From contig JAPMOS010000027.1 of the NCBI GenBank assembly GCA_027972325.1, positions 372,001-436,000 of the forward strand: a stretch of 64,000 nucleotides of DNA, given 5' to 3'. The DNA comes from Paratrimastix pyriformis (lineage: Eukaryota > Preaxostyla > Paratrimastigidae). This document shows, piece after piece, positions 34,001 through 45,947 of this stretch (the stretch's first letter is position 1; the number at the start of each line of letters is the position of its first letter). Made by a program: the position numbers and the translations under genes. The notes under the pieces were generated by a model. That model was given only the letters and a program-made list of their open reading frames with translations. It did no database searches and had not been told where the DNA came from.

Positions 34001-36380
34001 TGCTGCCCTGCCCTGCTGCTGTCCTGCCCTGCTGCCCTGCCCTGCTGTCCTAATCTGACCTGCTGTCCTGATCTCTGTCTGCGTCGACTCGGGCAAGAGT
34101 CCGCCCCCCCCCCCCCCCCCGAAAACTCGCGCCTGTCGGCCGGGTCGCTCATCGATCGGTGGGGCCGGCGCGGGGCGCAGGCTTCGGGGTCGAGCTGAAG
34201 TACATCGACACGCTGCCCCTCGACCGGCCCTCCGTCGTCCAGGCCGCCATGTTGTCCGGACCCCCATCCCACCTTCCCGCCTTCCCATCCCTCCCATCCT
34301 CCCCACCCAACCACCCACCCTCCCTTTCTCCCATCGCATCGCATTCGCATTCGCATCGCATCGCATCATCCGATTGGGCTGCTCCCCCCGGGCTGCACCC
34401 GCGACAGGTACACCACCGCCCAGGGGCAGCGCTTCATCAGGGTGCACACCCTCTCTCGTCCGTCCTCCCCGCCCCGCCTGCCTCGCTCGCCGCCTGCCCG
34501 CCTCCCTGCCTCCCTCTGCCTCCCTGCCTCCCTTTGCCCCTGCTGGAGGTGGGTGGGTGCCCTCGCTCGCGGCTCTCCCTCCTCGGTGGGTCACTCGGCT
34601 CTCCCTCCGCTTCTCCCTTTTGGGTGGGTCACTCGGCTCCCCCGCAGTGCAAGCCACCGACCGGGTGGGGGCCGTCTATGCCCGGGCCGACCCCGACGGT
34701 ATCATGGCCATGACGACCCGCATCGGTCCGCAGCCCGCCCATCTTCCCCTCTGCCCATCCATCCCCTCTGCCCATCCATCCCCTCTGCCCCTCTGCCCCT
34801 CTGCCCCTCTGCCCCTCTGCCCCTCTGCCCCTCTGCCCCTCTGCCCCTCTGCCCCTCTGCCCCTCTGCCCTCTGCCCTGCCCTCTGCCCCTCTGCCCGAT
34901 GAGCATCTCCTGACCCGAGCGGCCCCTGGGGGGGGCGAGGGGCTCGCCGCAGTGGCCGAGCAGCTGCGGTCGGTGTCACCCGTGGATCTGCGGGGGCGCC
35001 TGGTCGAGGAGGCCGTCACCATGCTCCACGCGTACCGCCGCGAGTGCGTCCACAACACCCCCGCCGCCCAGCTGGTCATCCCCGGTCCGCACGTCCCCAC
35101 CCCGCCGCCCAGTTGGCCATCCCCGCATGGCCGGGGCGTAGAGTTGCTCGCTGTGCAGCACACATGTGGATGGTGCCGGGGGTTGGCCTGCACACATGTG
35201 GATGGTGCCGGGGGTTGGTCTGGGCGCAGAGTCGCTGCGCAACTACGTCTGCTACCTGAACGGGCTCCTGAAGGGCCCCCTGCTGGGCCCCCAGGTGCGC
35301 AACCCGGACTTCCGCGTGGGGTGGGCCTGCCGCCACGGGGCCCTGCCCGTCCGGAACACAATGCTGCTGCTCTACCCGCGCCTCTACGCCCTGCACGCGG
35401 CCCCCGACCAGGTCCGCGCCCCCCTCCGCCCAGGGGCCGGTATGCCCGTTCCCCCGCCCCGGCTGCCCCGGTCATCGACACTCGGTGGCCGTCTGCCTGC
35501 CCGGGCGGCTCTTCATGGGCGGCATGCCGGTCGGGCCGTTGGGGCAGTGCGGGGCCCTGGACGAGCGGCAGCAGGTGGTGATGCCGCCCCTGGTGCGCAT
35601 CTCGGCCGAGTCGCTCGAGCAGGACGTCCGCACCCCCGCCCAGTCCCAGTCCCCCCGCCCAGTCCCAGTCCCCCCGCCCAGCGCCCCCTGCCCTCGGCTC
35701 CCGGACACGGCGACCGATGGTTTGCCCGGGGTGCTTGTCTTGTTGGGGGTGCAGGGGCTGCTGCTGCTGGACGACGGGCTGCAATGCTGGCTCTGGGTGG
35801 GCCGCCTGGTGCCGGCCGCCCTCATGGACGCCCTCTTCGGCGCCTCGGCCACCGCCCAGACGGTCAGCGCCCCCCCCCCCCCCCCCCCGTCGCCATGCCA
35901 GCCCCGTCGCCATGCCAGCCCCGTCGCCATGCCAGCCCCGTCGCCATGCCAGCCCCGTCGCCATGCCAGCCCCGTGCCGTCCCCCTGCTCGTGGCGGCCC
36001 TTCCACCGACTGACTCGTGGATGGTGGTTTCGCACGGGGCGGGTGGCGCAGCTGACCCTGACCGCCCAGGAAGGCGACCTCTCCCGCCGGCTGCACAACG
36101 TCCTGCAGGCTGCCCTGCGGCCCGAGCCCTGGCCCAAGACCCTCACCATCGTCCGCCAGGGGGGGCCCCACGAGCCCGCGTCCGTTCTCGCCTCCCGCCT
36201 CCTCGCCTGAACCCCTCCTCGCCTCCTCGCCTCGCCTCCTCACCTGCACCGCTGGCTGGGCGGGGTGTTTCGGGCAGGTTCTGCGGCCTGCTGAACGAGG
36301 ACCAGTTCGGCGAGCAGCCCGCCTACGTGGCCCTTCTGGGCGACGTGCACACCCGCATCACCAGCCTCCTCACCGCCTAA
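31015..36380 (+). CDS. SEC24: COPII coat subunit SEC24
   Basis: Cargo-binding subunit of the inner COPII coat at ER exit sites. Domains appear in the usual order over about 17 exons: pre-zinc segment CSPRYIRSSLYALPYRADLL; zinc finger PPRCRRCRAYVNRFNRW and FVCVFC (four Cys); vWA trunk VPAYLFVVDVSVPAAMSGML, LVGLLTYDRALHFYNLA, DVDEVFLPL, LLDRLPALF, GGKMLVFASGSPTRGYGAL; HIGVDLFVAGDRYTNLAS; beta sandwich VTLARATGGEVLFYPG, VRCSQGLEVARFLGP, VELKYIDTLPLDRPSVVQAA; helical RLVEEAVTMLHAYRRECVHN; gelsolin-like LLLLDDGLQCWLWVGRLVPA; C-terminus FCGLLNEDQFGEQPAYVALL, ending at TAA 36380. The long Pro/Gln-rich N-terminus of many SEC24s is short or missing, unless encoded upstream. Most introns open with GTCCGC. 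Confidence 0.95.
32995..33086. repeat. CGCACGCCACACGCCC tandem repeat (SEC24 intron)
   Basis: Imperfect array followed near 33140-33180 by a CCTTGT hexamer array in the same intron. Confidence 0.85.
33838..34062. repeat. CTGCCCTGCTGTCCTG-type array (SEC24 intron)
   Basis: Degenerate pyrimidine-rich array after the exon ending CLDSDK. Confidence 0.88.
34788..34872. repeat. 8-bp tandem repeat CCCCTCTG (SEC24 intron)
   Basis: About ten copies after the exon ending MAMTTRI and a GTCCGC donor. Confidence 0.9.
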
Positions 36381-36735
36381 CCCAAGCCGCCAACCTCCCG
36401 GCACGGCGGCACGCCCCAGCCGCTGTTTGTTGGGCGGCAGCGATCTGCGCCACTCGGGCGGGCGGGAGAGGGAGAGCAGCGTCGTCTTATCCGCGGGACG
36501 GTTGCCGGAGTGGGCCCGTGGCCCGTGGTAAAACAAGGAAAACTCGCCGACAGAGAGAAAAGCAGCCGGCCTGGGGGCTGGGGTGGGGGTGGGGGTGGGG
36601 GTGGGGTGGGGAGGCTGTGCATGTGCATGACGCACCCGGTCGGGGGAGGCTCGAGCTACCGGGTCTGAGGCGGCGGCCCGGAGGTGCGGGGCGGGTGCGG
36701 GGGGGAGGGAGGGGAGGGAGGGGATGGCGGGCGGC
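36381..36735. other. convergent spacer SEC24/PACRG
   Basis: About 355 bp with a GGGGGT tract (36580-36610). No gene seen. Confidence 0.6.
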
Positions 36736-37562
36736 TAGTTGAGGACGCAGCTCTCGTAGGTGGGGATCATGTACTTGATGTTGATGAAGGCGTCCACGCC
36801 CCCGTGGATCTCGAACAGCTCCAGCGTCTCCTGGATGAGGTCACCCACGTTCATGCGCTTCCTCTGCCCGTAGTCAATCGCATCCCCGACGGAGACTACA
36901 GAAGGCATGTCGGTGATGGAGAGATCGGACGGGACAGACTGTTCTGATCCTTGAAAAGGTTGAAAATCGGAAGGATTTGACGATAATATGGTACAAGGGC
37001 CTCGCCAATCATTTCACCCGAAACGACCAGCTTTTGAAGGACAAGCAGCATGGTGCAGATAATTTCAGGGTCTCGCGTGTTGAGGGCAGCTTGAACCACG
37101 AAGAAAAACATAACCGACCGATTCGAATGAGGCAACAGTAAAGGACAACAAGAACAGACTCTTAATTGGGATAATCAATTGGGGAATAACGGGAAGGATT
37201 TTTGCACCACCGCGTTCCAAGAGCCCCATAGTCCCCTCCCGGGCAAGGAAGCGGAAAGGCTCCTGCTTCTCACGAAGACCATCGAAGAAAATGGGAAGAT
37301 AATGGTGATAGTCGAGCTTTTCTTGGTCCACTTTCCAGTGAATCTTGTTCCCATTGGCCTTGTGCTCCACGGAGATTGGGAGATCTCCACGACCATAGAA
37401 TTTGCGGAACTCGCTGGGCTGGGATGCGCGCGCTTGCCGCGATTGGGCAGATGGGGGTCCGCGTGGTTTGACGGGTGTGCGTGCTGTCTTTTGAAGCCCA
37501 CTCGAAAGAATGCAAGTGCGCCCACCAGGAGACATCGGAAGAGTTGACGAAGTGGCCTGCAT
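36736..37562 (-). CDS. PACRG: PACRG, parkin co-regulated gene product (axonemal inner-junction protein)
   Basis: PACRG joins the A and B tubules of axonemal doublets and is conserved with flagella. Exons read (gene strand) [76 protein letters not shown]; then [31 protein letters not shown]; then [40 protein letters not shown] and [10 protein letters not shown] before a stop at 36736-36738. This is the complete PACRG fold with its conserved C-terminus. The start is taken as the ATG at 37562 ([15 protein letters not shown]...); the preceding [12 protein letters not shown] region is variable, as usual in the family. Confidence 0.95.
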
Positions 37563-37649
37563 GATGTTTGCTGTCCACGGAACGGCTCACGGAATTTATG
37601 CCCTGGGATTGAAGGCTGACTTCGGTTTTTTCTTTTTTCAACCGAGTCC
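37563..37649. promoter_or_regulatory. short bidirectional promoter PACRG/DRC11
   Basis: Only about 90 bp separate the PACRG start (minus, 37562) from the candidate DRC11 start (plus, 37650). A T-rich tract (37626-37640) lies in the middle. No RFX-like X-box could be identified with confidence. Confidence 0.45.
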
Positions 37650-40600
37650 ATGTCCACTGCGTCTGTTTTATCGTGTTCCGGGGCAGAAATACTCACCGCA
37701 CGACCATAGATATTATGACCAACTATGGAAGGACAGCATGGACAAATTGTTCGACATGCTCGAGATAGATAATCCAGACTCCAACCGACTTCTCGAAAAG
37801 AAGGTTGCGCATCTCTCCTTTTTTTTTCTGTTTACTGTTTTATGTTAGCCACACGCCGATCGATTTCGGCAATACGCTCACAACCTTGTAAAATACATCG
37901 GACTCTATCGGGATCTCGAGGAAGCCTACGATCAGACGTTACATCCTCAAAAGCGGATCGACATTAAGCCCGCCCTCCAGGGTGTGATGGGTCGGATCAT
38001 CGAAATTACGCAGGTCGGACGCCTTCTTCGTGCGCCCACTCCCCCCTCACCACCCACGACCGCATCTTAGTACCTGCGGCTGCTGAAGGGGTGCGATACG
38101 ATCGACCTGGACGAGGTCCTCAACGAGATGCGGCTGACACCGGATGCGCTCGAGTTCGCCCCGCCGCGGTTCATCAAGGAGGGCCGCGTCGAGAAGATCG
38201 CCAAGCAGGCCGAGCTCCTCGTCCGCCCCCTGCCCCTGTCCCCATCCATGCCCCTGCCCCTGTCCCTGCCCCTGTCCCCATCCATGCCCCTGTCCCTGTC
38301 CCCGCCAATCCCCTGGTGGTGGCCGGATGGGTGACCGACCTGGTCGGATCCTGGTTGCCGCCCTCCGGATGCCGCCAAGAGGCGTCTCCTCACGGCTGGG
38401 GGCTGTCGATGCCTCTGGGCCTGGCGGCCTGCCGGGGTGCTGCGTCTGTGCGCGGGGCCTGCAGAGAGCGCTGCAGCAGCGGTACGGCATCGAACCCGAG
38501 CCGGCCGAGGTGGTGGCCCGGCCCTTCACGCTGACCCCCGAGGATGCCGCCCTCATCATCCAGATGGCCGAGCGCGGCCGCCAGGGCCGCCAGAGGGCCC
38601 GCTACATGCGCGAGATGAGGTCCCTTGCCCCTCCGCCCCTCCCTCGCGCTTCCTCCGGGGCGGGCCTTGGCGCTGGGGCGGCCCGGTTCCCGGGACGCTG
38701 CTGCCGCCCATTCACGTTCACGCCCGTCTGTCCTTGTCGGCCGGGCGACGAACGGGCCCCTCAGACAACCGCCCCCGCCGCCCCGGCCCGTGGCCGCCCA
38801 GATCATCCAGCGCCAGTACCGGGCCCACCTCGCCCGGGGCCGCGCCCAGACCCTCCGCCAGCAGGACGCGGCCCTCATCGGTCCGCCCACGGCCGCCACT
38901 CCTGGCCGCCTCGCTCATGGGACCGCCTGCGTGTGCTCGGTGGGTGTGTGCTCGGTGGGTGTGTGCTCGGCGGGTGTGTGCTCGGTGGGTGTGTGCTCGG
39001 TGGGTGTGTGCTCGGCGGGTGTGTGCTCGGTGGGTGTGTGCTCGGCGGGTGTGTGCTCGGTGGGTGTGTGCTCGGCGGGTGTGTGCTCGGTGGGTGTGTG
39101 CTCGGTGGGTGTGGGGCCGGTGCTGTGGGGCAGGGATGGCGCTGCCCGAGGCGGTGACCACCGGCCAGGCGGCCGACGCGCTGGCGGTGCGACAGCAGCG
39201 GTCCCAGATGCGCAAGGCCGAGCAGACCATCCGCCAGGAGGCCTACGAGGAGGCCCGCATCGCCCTCGAGAAGAAGTCCGCCCCGCCCCGCCCCGCCCCG
39301 CCCCGCCCGCCCCGCCCCGCCCCGCCCCGCCCCGCCCGCCCCGCCCCGCCCGCCCCGCCCCGCCCGCCCCGCCCCGCCCCGCCCCGCCCCGCCCCGCCCC
39401 GCCCCGCCCCGCCCGCCCGCCCCGCCCCGCCCCGCCCCGCCCCGCCCCGCCCCGCCGGGTCCATGTGGGACGGGCATGACAAGGGCCGGCGTTTGTGGGG
39501 CGCAGGCTGGAGGAGGAGGAGGGCCCGGCCATGGAGTCGGACATGCAGGAGACCATCCGCCAGCTCTGGAACAACATCAAATGCGTCCGCCTGCCGCCCA
39601 CACCCACGCCCACACTCACGCCCTCGAGAGGCGAGAGAGGTCACGCTGGCCCATCCGCACAGCCCTGCGCCCTCCCCGCGACGGTGTGCCCATGGGCGGG
39701 CTCCTTCTCTCCCTGGGCGGGCCGGGCCGGGCGGGCAGACGGATGGCAAATGGCCCGAGAAGTACTTCGACGAGCACCCCGACGGGTCGCGGGCCTTCGC
39801 CCACCCCGAGCTCTACCCGCCCCCGCCCCCCAAGGAGGACGGTCCGCCCTCCCCTCACGCCCCGTCCCGCTCAGCACGATCTCGCGCCCTCGTCTCATCT
39901 TGCCCGGTTTCACCTTGCCCGTCCTCATCTCATAGCCGACGATGCCAAGGGCAAGAAGGGCAAGAAGGGCAAGAAGGACAAGAAGGCCCCCAAGAAGAAG
40001 AAGGGCAAGAAGGGCGCCGTCCGTCCCGCCGCCCGCCATCGCCAGTCCCTCCATCCTCCGTCCCGTCCCTCCATCCTCCGTCCCGCCCCTCCCTCCCGTC
40101 CTGCCCGCGCCTCCGTCCCTCCCGCCTGCCCCTCCCGCCTGCCCCTCCCGCCTCGGATCGGCCTGGCTGCGCTGCGAGCCACCGATGGTGGGGCGTGGGA
40201 CGGGGTCCTGGGGTTGCCGCCCTCCTCCCCGGTGGCGATGGCCTCATCTTCATCACCCTTCCACTGCCCGCCCATCGGCCCGCCCATCGGCCCGCCCATC
40301 GGCCCACTCTGGTCACTGGCGGCCCCAGGACGAGCCTGTCGAGGACCCGCTGGCCAAGGTGCCCGACTCGTTCGCCATCCACCCCATCGCACGCAGGTCC
40401 GCGCCGACTGCGGCTCCCCCCCGTCCATCCATCCATCCATCCTCTCCGTGGGAGGGTGCGGCTGCCTGCTGGCCTCGGCTCGGCTGACCGGTTGCTTTGC
40501 GGTGGTCGTGGCCGCGGGTGTGCACCCGGTGTGCAGCCTGGCCCAATACGAGGGGGCCTGGAAGGGCCTCGACGAGACGGCCAACCCCGAGCAGCGCCAC

Positions 40601-42607
40601 CTGGAGCCGCTCATCCTCGCCCAGAAGCGGCCCCTCGTCGAGGACGCCGTCCGCCCCCGCCCCCGCCCCCGCCCCCGCCCCCGCCCCGGCCCATCCCACC
40701 CCATGTCATGGGAGCGCCCATGCGCCCATGTCCATGCCGATGCCCCGTGCCCGTGCCCCTCGTCGGCCATCCGCCATCCCATGGCGGCCCCCTTCCTGTG
40801 CCCTGCGGATGCCGTTGGGTGGGGCGGCCGGCCGGGCAGGTGCGGCGGCGGGTGGACGAGCTGATGCGCCACGAGCTGCTCAACCTGCGCGGCGAGGAGG
40901 CCCGCATCGCTGCCGCCGGTCCGCCCCTCCGCTCGCCCCGTGCCCGCCGGCCCGCTGGCTGTCCCCTTCATCGGCTGCCCCTCTGCCCCTCATCGGCTGC
41001 CCCTCATCTCCTTTTCATCGGCTGCCCCTCATCTCCTTTTCATCGGCTGCCCCTCATCTCCTTTTCATCGGCTGCCCCTCATCTCCTTTTCATCGGCTGC
41101 CCCTCATCTCCTTTTCATCGGCTGCCCCTCATCTCCTTTTCATCGGCTCCTCATCATCGTCGGCTGCCCCCGCAGCCAGTGGCAAGAAGAAGAAGAGCAA
41201 GACGGGCAAGAAGAAGAAGGGCAAGAAGGGCGCCCACAAGGAAAAGAAGGTCCCGCCCCCGCCCCGCCTCCTCCAAGCCTGCCCCTGCTGCTCCTGCTGC
41301 TCCTGCTGCTCCTGCTGCTCCTGCTGCTCCTGCTGCTCCTGCTGCTCCTGCTGCTCCTGCTGCCCCTGCTGCCCCTGCTGCCCCTGCTGCTCCTGCTGCT
41401 CCTGTCGCCCTGCCCCCGTCTGTCCGGTCCTGCCTCATTCCCGTCTGGCTTCCCCTGTCTGTCTCGGTCTGGCTGGCCCCGTCTGGCTGGCCCCGTCTGG
41501 CTGGCCCCGTCTGGTTGGCATGCAGGCGGCCGAGCCGCTGACGGCCGAGGGCCTGGAGTCGCTCTTCGCCAAGCTGGTCGCGGCCAACATCATCCAGCAG
41601 GCCCGCCCTCGCCCCGCCCACCGCCCATCCGCCCCCCCTGCCGCCCCCCCTGCCGCCCCCCCTGCCGCCTGGCCTGGCCTCGCCGCTTCACCCGATTGGC
41701 CTCCCGGGGGTGCCGCGGTCGGACGGGCAGTGCCCCCCTGTGGACCTGGCCGAGTGGGTGGGGTGCTACGACATCACGGGCAGCCTGCTGACCCAGCAGC
41801 GGATGGCCCACAAGGCCGACCTCGAGGCCCGCATCCGCAGGGGCGAGCAGCCTCCCGCCCCAGACGCGTTCGACCCGCTCATGGTCCGCGCCCTGCCCAT
41901 GCCCCATGCCCCATGCCCCATGCCCCATGCCCCATGCCCCATGCCCCATGCCCTCGCTCCCCCCGCCTCGCTCTTGGTCCGCCCCCCTGCCGGCCCTGCC
42001 CCGTCTCTCCTCTTCCCCCCCACCCCCTGCACCCGGCCGGCTGCGGTGCCCCTCAGGCGGTGGTGTGGGGTCGCTGTATGGTCGGTGACCGGGGGGGGCT
42101 GTGCAGGCGCCCCGCAACCCGGGGCTGAAGGAGGTCCTGGACACGGTCACCGAGATGGCCATCTTCCCGCTGGGGCTCACCCCCGAGATGGTCCGTCCGC
42201 CAGCAGCCCGCCAGCCCCGGGGCCGCCCCTTCCCCGCCCCTCGTCCTCGTCCTCGTCCTCATCGCCCGATCTCTGGGCCGGCTGCGGGCGGGTGCGGGTG
42301 CGGGTGCGGGTGCGGGTGCGGGGCTGGGCGGGGCAGCTGGAGCGGATCCAGCCGCCGCGGGCGGTGTTCCTCTACGGGCCGCTGGGTGTGGGTAAGACCA
42401 TGCTCGCCCGGGGGGTGGCCTGCCAGACGGGCGCCACCTTCATCAACCTCTCGCCCCGGGTGCTGGGGGCCGACCCCCAGGCCAAGCTGGGCAAGAAGTT
42501 CATGCAGGAGGTCTTCACTGTCCGTCTGCCCACCCGTCCGCCCGCCGGCCTCGGCCCCCCCCCCTCCGCGACCTCTCGGGGCCCGCTCTGTCGCATCCGC
42601 CGGGACG

Positions 42608-42641
<34 letters not shown>

Positions 42642-44345
42642 TCCACGCGCCGCCACTGACTGCGCTCGTGGCTGCTCTGTGGGGCCACTGACTGCGCTCG
42701 TGGCTGCTCTGTGGGGCCTGGGGGCGGGGGGCAGGTGGCCAAGGAGCTGGCCCCCACGGTGATCTACGTGGACCAGTGCGAGGTCATGTTCTACACGCGC
42801 CCCAAGAAGGCCGGCAAGAAGGGCGCCCGCGCCAAGCCCGGTCTGCAGGGGTGCAGGGCACCTCGGGGACGCCCACCCCACGGGCACGTAGCCCCACCGC
42901 AGGGAGCAGCCCCACAGCCGCGCCCAACAACGGGACGCATGGCCATTTGCCCTCCCCGCCCATGGCCATTTGCCCTCCCCGCCGCGGATGCCCCATCCCA
43001 CCCCATCGGCGCCCCTTCCCTCCCTTCACTCCCCTCCCTTCCCTCCCCTTCCCTTCCCCGCCCTTCCCTTCCCTCCCTTCCCTCTCAGTGGACCCGCTGA
43101 CGGCCGACGAGCAGGCCCTGGGGACGGCCCTGGCCAAGGTGCGCAAGGATCTGCTGAAGGAGGCCGAGGCCCTTGCCCCCGGCGACCGGGTCATCATCCT
43201 GGGCGAGTCCTCCCGCCCCTACGGTCCGCCCCCGCCGGCACGTGCCATGCCCCCCGCCACCCCCTCGCGATCTGTCCGCTTGAGGCGTGCAAAAAAGTGG
43301 TCACCCGGATGCTCACGGCATGTCTGTGCTGTCTGTCTGTGCTGTCTGTCTGTGCTGTCTGTCTGTGCTGTCTGTCTGTGCTGTCTGTCTGTGCTGTCTG
43401 TCTGTGCTCTGTCTATGCTGCTCTGTCTGTGCTGTCTGTCTGTGCTGTCTGTCTGTGCTGTCTGTCTCTGCGCTGCCTTGGCGGGCCGGGCAGACTGCGA
43501 CCCGAAGGCCATCCAGGAGCTCTTCAAGGTGCTCGTCCACGTGCCCCGGCCCTCGTACGGCGAGCGGCAGCTGCTGTGGGAGAGCTTCATCGAGCGGTTC
43601 CGGGGGACGCTGACCCCGGACCTCGACCTGGGCTCGTTGGCCCTGGTCTCGGACTGGTACACCCCGTACGCGGTCCGCCCGCCCCGCCCGCCCCGCCCGC
43701 CCCGCCCCTCCATATGCCCCCTGCCCCATGCCCGGGCCCCCGTACCGCCGCGGCCCATCTGACGAGGGATGGGGCCCGGGCATGGGGACGGGCCGGGCCT
43801 GAGCAGATCAAGTCCATCACCCGGCAGACGCTCACCGACCTCCGCGTCCGCAAGGTCCGCACCCACCCCTCATGTCTCGCCCGGCCCCGGCCCCGGCCCC
43901 GGCCCCTCTGCATGGCTGCCCCCTCTGCATGGATGCCCCTCTGCATGGCTGCCCCTCTGCATGGCTGCTGGAACCGTCACGGCCGCCGCTCGCCCTGTCC
44001 CCTCCTCTGCCCCCACCCGGTCCTCTGCTCACCCGGTCCCACCCTGCTCACCCGGTCCCGCCCTGCTCACCCGGTCCCGGCTGCCGCCCGGCCGGCCAGC
44101 TGGCGACGGAGCCGCTGAAGAGCAGCGAGTTCGTGCCGGTCCTGGCCAAGTTCGCCCCCGTCTACCAGCACGTCGAGCAGGCCATCCTGGTCCGCCCTCC
44201 CCCCCGCCTGCCCACCCGCGGCTGCTCATCCCGAGGTGCGGCCTTTGGCTCGGGGCAGGAGTTCAAGCTGAAGCTGCACCCGCTGCCCCTCAAGGTCGAC
44301 GAGGACCAGCCCAAGAAGGCCGGCAAGAAGAACAAGAAGAAGTGA
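37650..44345 (+). CDS. DRC11: DRC11 / IQCA1, nexin-dynein regulatory complex subunit (IQ motif and AAA domain)
   Basis: Order of segments: YYDQLWKDSMDKLFDMLEID; DRFRQYAHNLVKYIGLYRDL, EEAYDQTLHPQKR; YLRLLKGCDTIDLDEVLNEM; IQ motif AAQIIQRQYRAHLARGRAQT; EQTIRQEAYEEARIALEKK; DGKWPEKYFDEHPDGSRAFA; lysine-rich KGKKGKKGKKDKKAPKKKK; CSLAQYEGAWKGLDET; VRRRVDELMRHELLNLRGEE; GLKEVLDTVTEMAIFPLGL; AAA core PPRAVFLYGPLGVGKTMLAR (Walker A), LAPTVIYVDQCEVMFYTRPK (Walker B position has DQ, not DE, so ATP hydrolysis may be lost); VHVPRPSYGERQLLWESFIE; C-terminus QPKKAGKKNKKK, stop 44345. This matches IQCA1/DRC11. The first exon is uncertain: ATG 37650 needs a 22-base intron (37665-37686); otherwise the start lies further upstream in the same frame. 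Confidence 0.93.
38935..39113. repeat. 15-bp minisatellite GTGTGCTCGGTGGGT (DRC11 intron)
   Basis: About twelve copies with T/C variants (GGTGGGT, GGCGGGT) alternating in a patterned way. G-rich in sense. Confidence 0.93.
39276..39460. repeat. CCGCCCCGCCC array beginning at the donor (DRC11 intron)
   Basis: The exon ends EEARIALEKK, the donor GTCCGC is at 39276, and the CCGCCCC repeat begins inside the donor itself. Suggests the array arose by slippage from the splice-site sequence. Confidence 0.9.
40975..41152. repeat. 25-bp minisatellite TTTTCATCGGCTGCCCCTCA-type (DRC11 intron)
   Basis: About six full copies with a 25-bp period; closely matched, so probably recent. Confidence 0.92.
41283..41406. 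repeat. 9-bp tandem repeat CTGCTCCTG (DRC11 intron)
   Basis: About fourteen copies with a CCCCTG variant block, following the exon that ends GKKGAHKEKK. Confidence 0.92.
42608..42641. repeat. 34-base poly-C run (DRC11 intron)
   Basis: Uninterrupted C run in the intron between the Walker A and Walker B exons. A tandem 39-bp repeat (GCCACTGACTGCGCTCG at 42652 and 42691) follows. Confidence 0.9.
43319..43468. repeat. 13-bp minisatellite CTGTCTGTCTGTG (DRC11 intron)
   Basis: About eleven copies with one length variant in the middle. Confidence 0.92.
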
Positions 44346-44693
44346 CCGCCTCCCCCCCCCCATCTCTCCCCATCTCTCCCCATCTCTCCCCATCTCTCCC
44401 CATCTCTCCCCATCTCTCCCCATCTCTCCCTACCCCATCCTACGTTCCTCCTGCCCTGGCGGACGATCAAGATGCTGTGCTGCTCTCTTCAGCCGGGCGC
44501 AGTGAGCCGAGGGCCGGCGATGAGCCCCAAGCCCCTGCTGGGCGATGGGAGCGATGGGGGATGGATGGGGGATGGGCGATGAGAGCCCCAAGCCCCTGCT
44601 GGGCGATGGGAGCGATGGGATGGACGGATGGATGGATGGAGGGCGGATGGATGGGCGGATGGATGGACGGATGGATGGGGGATGGGGGATGGG
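44346..44693. other. convergent spacer DRC11/HECT with two simple arrays
   Basis: Positions 44362-44428 are a 10-bp CATCTCTCCC array and 44540-44690 is a GGAT-rich array. No gene seen. Confidence 0.65.
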
Positions 44694-45912
44694 CTATGAG
44701 AGCCCGAAGCCCGTGCCGGCCTCGCGGATGGCCTGCTCGAGGCGCGCCCGCAGCTCCTCCGCCGTCGGATAGGCTGCCGCCCCCAAACCCCAGGTGCCCC
44801 CCGGGGAGGGCGGGAGGTGTGAGGGGAACGCGCGATGTGGGGGATGGGGGGAGCACGAGGCGGCCAGCCTGGCGGACGGGGCAGCTTGAGGGTGTTGAAG
44901 CAGGTCGCCGCGGAGGGCAGCCGGGCCGTGTCGGGGACCCGCTGGATGGTCAGGGGCGGCTCGAGGCGCCCGAAGCCGCCCGCGGGGGGCCGGCTGGAGC
45001 CCGTCACGAACTGCACGAACCGCTCGCGCATCCCCTCGTCCCACCCGCCCAACACTGCGCTCGCCCCGACCCACCGCCCCGCCAGCCGCACCCCCGAACC
45101 TCCGAATGAGCGGCCCTCGCTCATGGACGCTGCATGGGGGACATGGACGGGGCATGAGCAGGGGGGCATGGACAGGGGATGGGCACGGGGCGGGGCGGAC
45201 CGAGCCAGAGCGCACGGATGGTGGGGTGGGCCGGCTCGTAGCCGAACTTGAAGAGGCAGTGGCGGGCGAGGTCCTCGGGGTCGATGACTCCCTCACCGCA
45301 CAGCAGCCGGGCCAGCTCGGCCCCCGTCAGTGGCTGGGGGGGGGGGGGGGGTGGGGGTGGGGTGGGGGGGGGGGGGGGGGTGGGTGGGTGAGGAGGGACT
45401 CCTCACAGCTCCCAGCCCACCAGCCCACCACAGCCCACCAGCCCACCAGCCCAAAGCCCAAAGCCCACCAGCCCAAAGCCCACAGCCCACAGCCCACAGC
45501 CCACAGCCCACAGCCCCGCCCCCGAGCCCCGAGCCCCGAGCCCCGAGCCCCGAGCCCCGAGCCCCGAGCCCCGAGCCCCGAGCCCCGAGCCCCGGGTGCG
45601 CCTGGGGGCGGACCGACCTCGATCCAGGGTGGCTCCAGGATGGTGTACAGGCCCCGGGCGAGGGCCCGCAGGTGGGGCAGCAGCTGGGCAGCCAGCCGGT
45701 ACTGGACGAGGGCCTCCAGGTACTCGGCCTTGTTGGCCCCCGTCACGGGTCGGCTCGCCCCGCCCGGGCACAGCTCCACCTCGCGGCCCCCGGGCCCCTC
45801 GGCCGTGAAGGTCAGCTCCACGACCCCCTCGATGTCTGCCCACCCAGCAGCACGGCCGGCCGTCGGTACCCGGGGCCACACCCGAGCGACAACAAGCAGC
45901 GGGGTATATGCG

Positions 45913-45947
<35 letters not shown>

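Noticed and set aside
43319-43468. Cysteine-rich CLCCLSVLSV repeat protein
   Set aside because: Translation of a 13-bp intron minisatellite between two DRC11 exons; it disappears in the other frames' exon logic.
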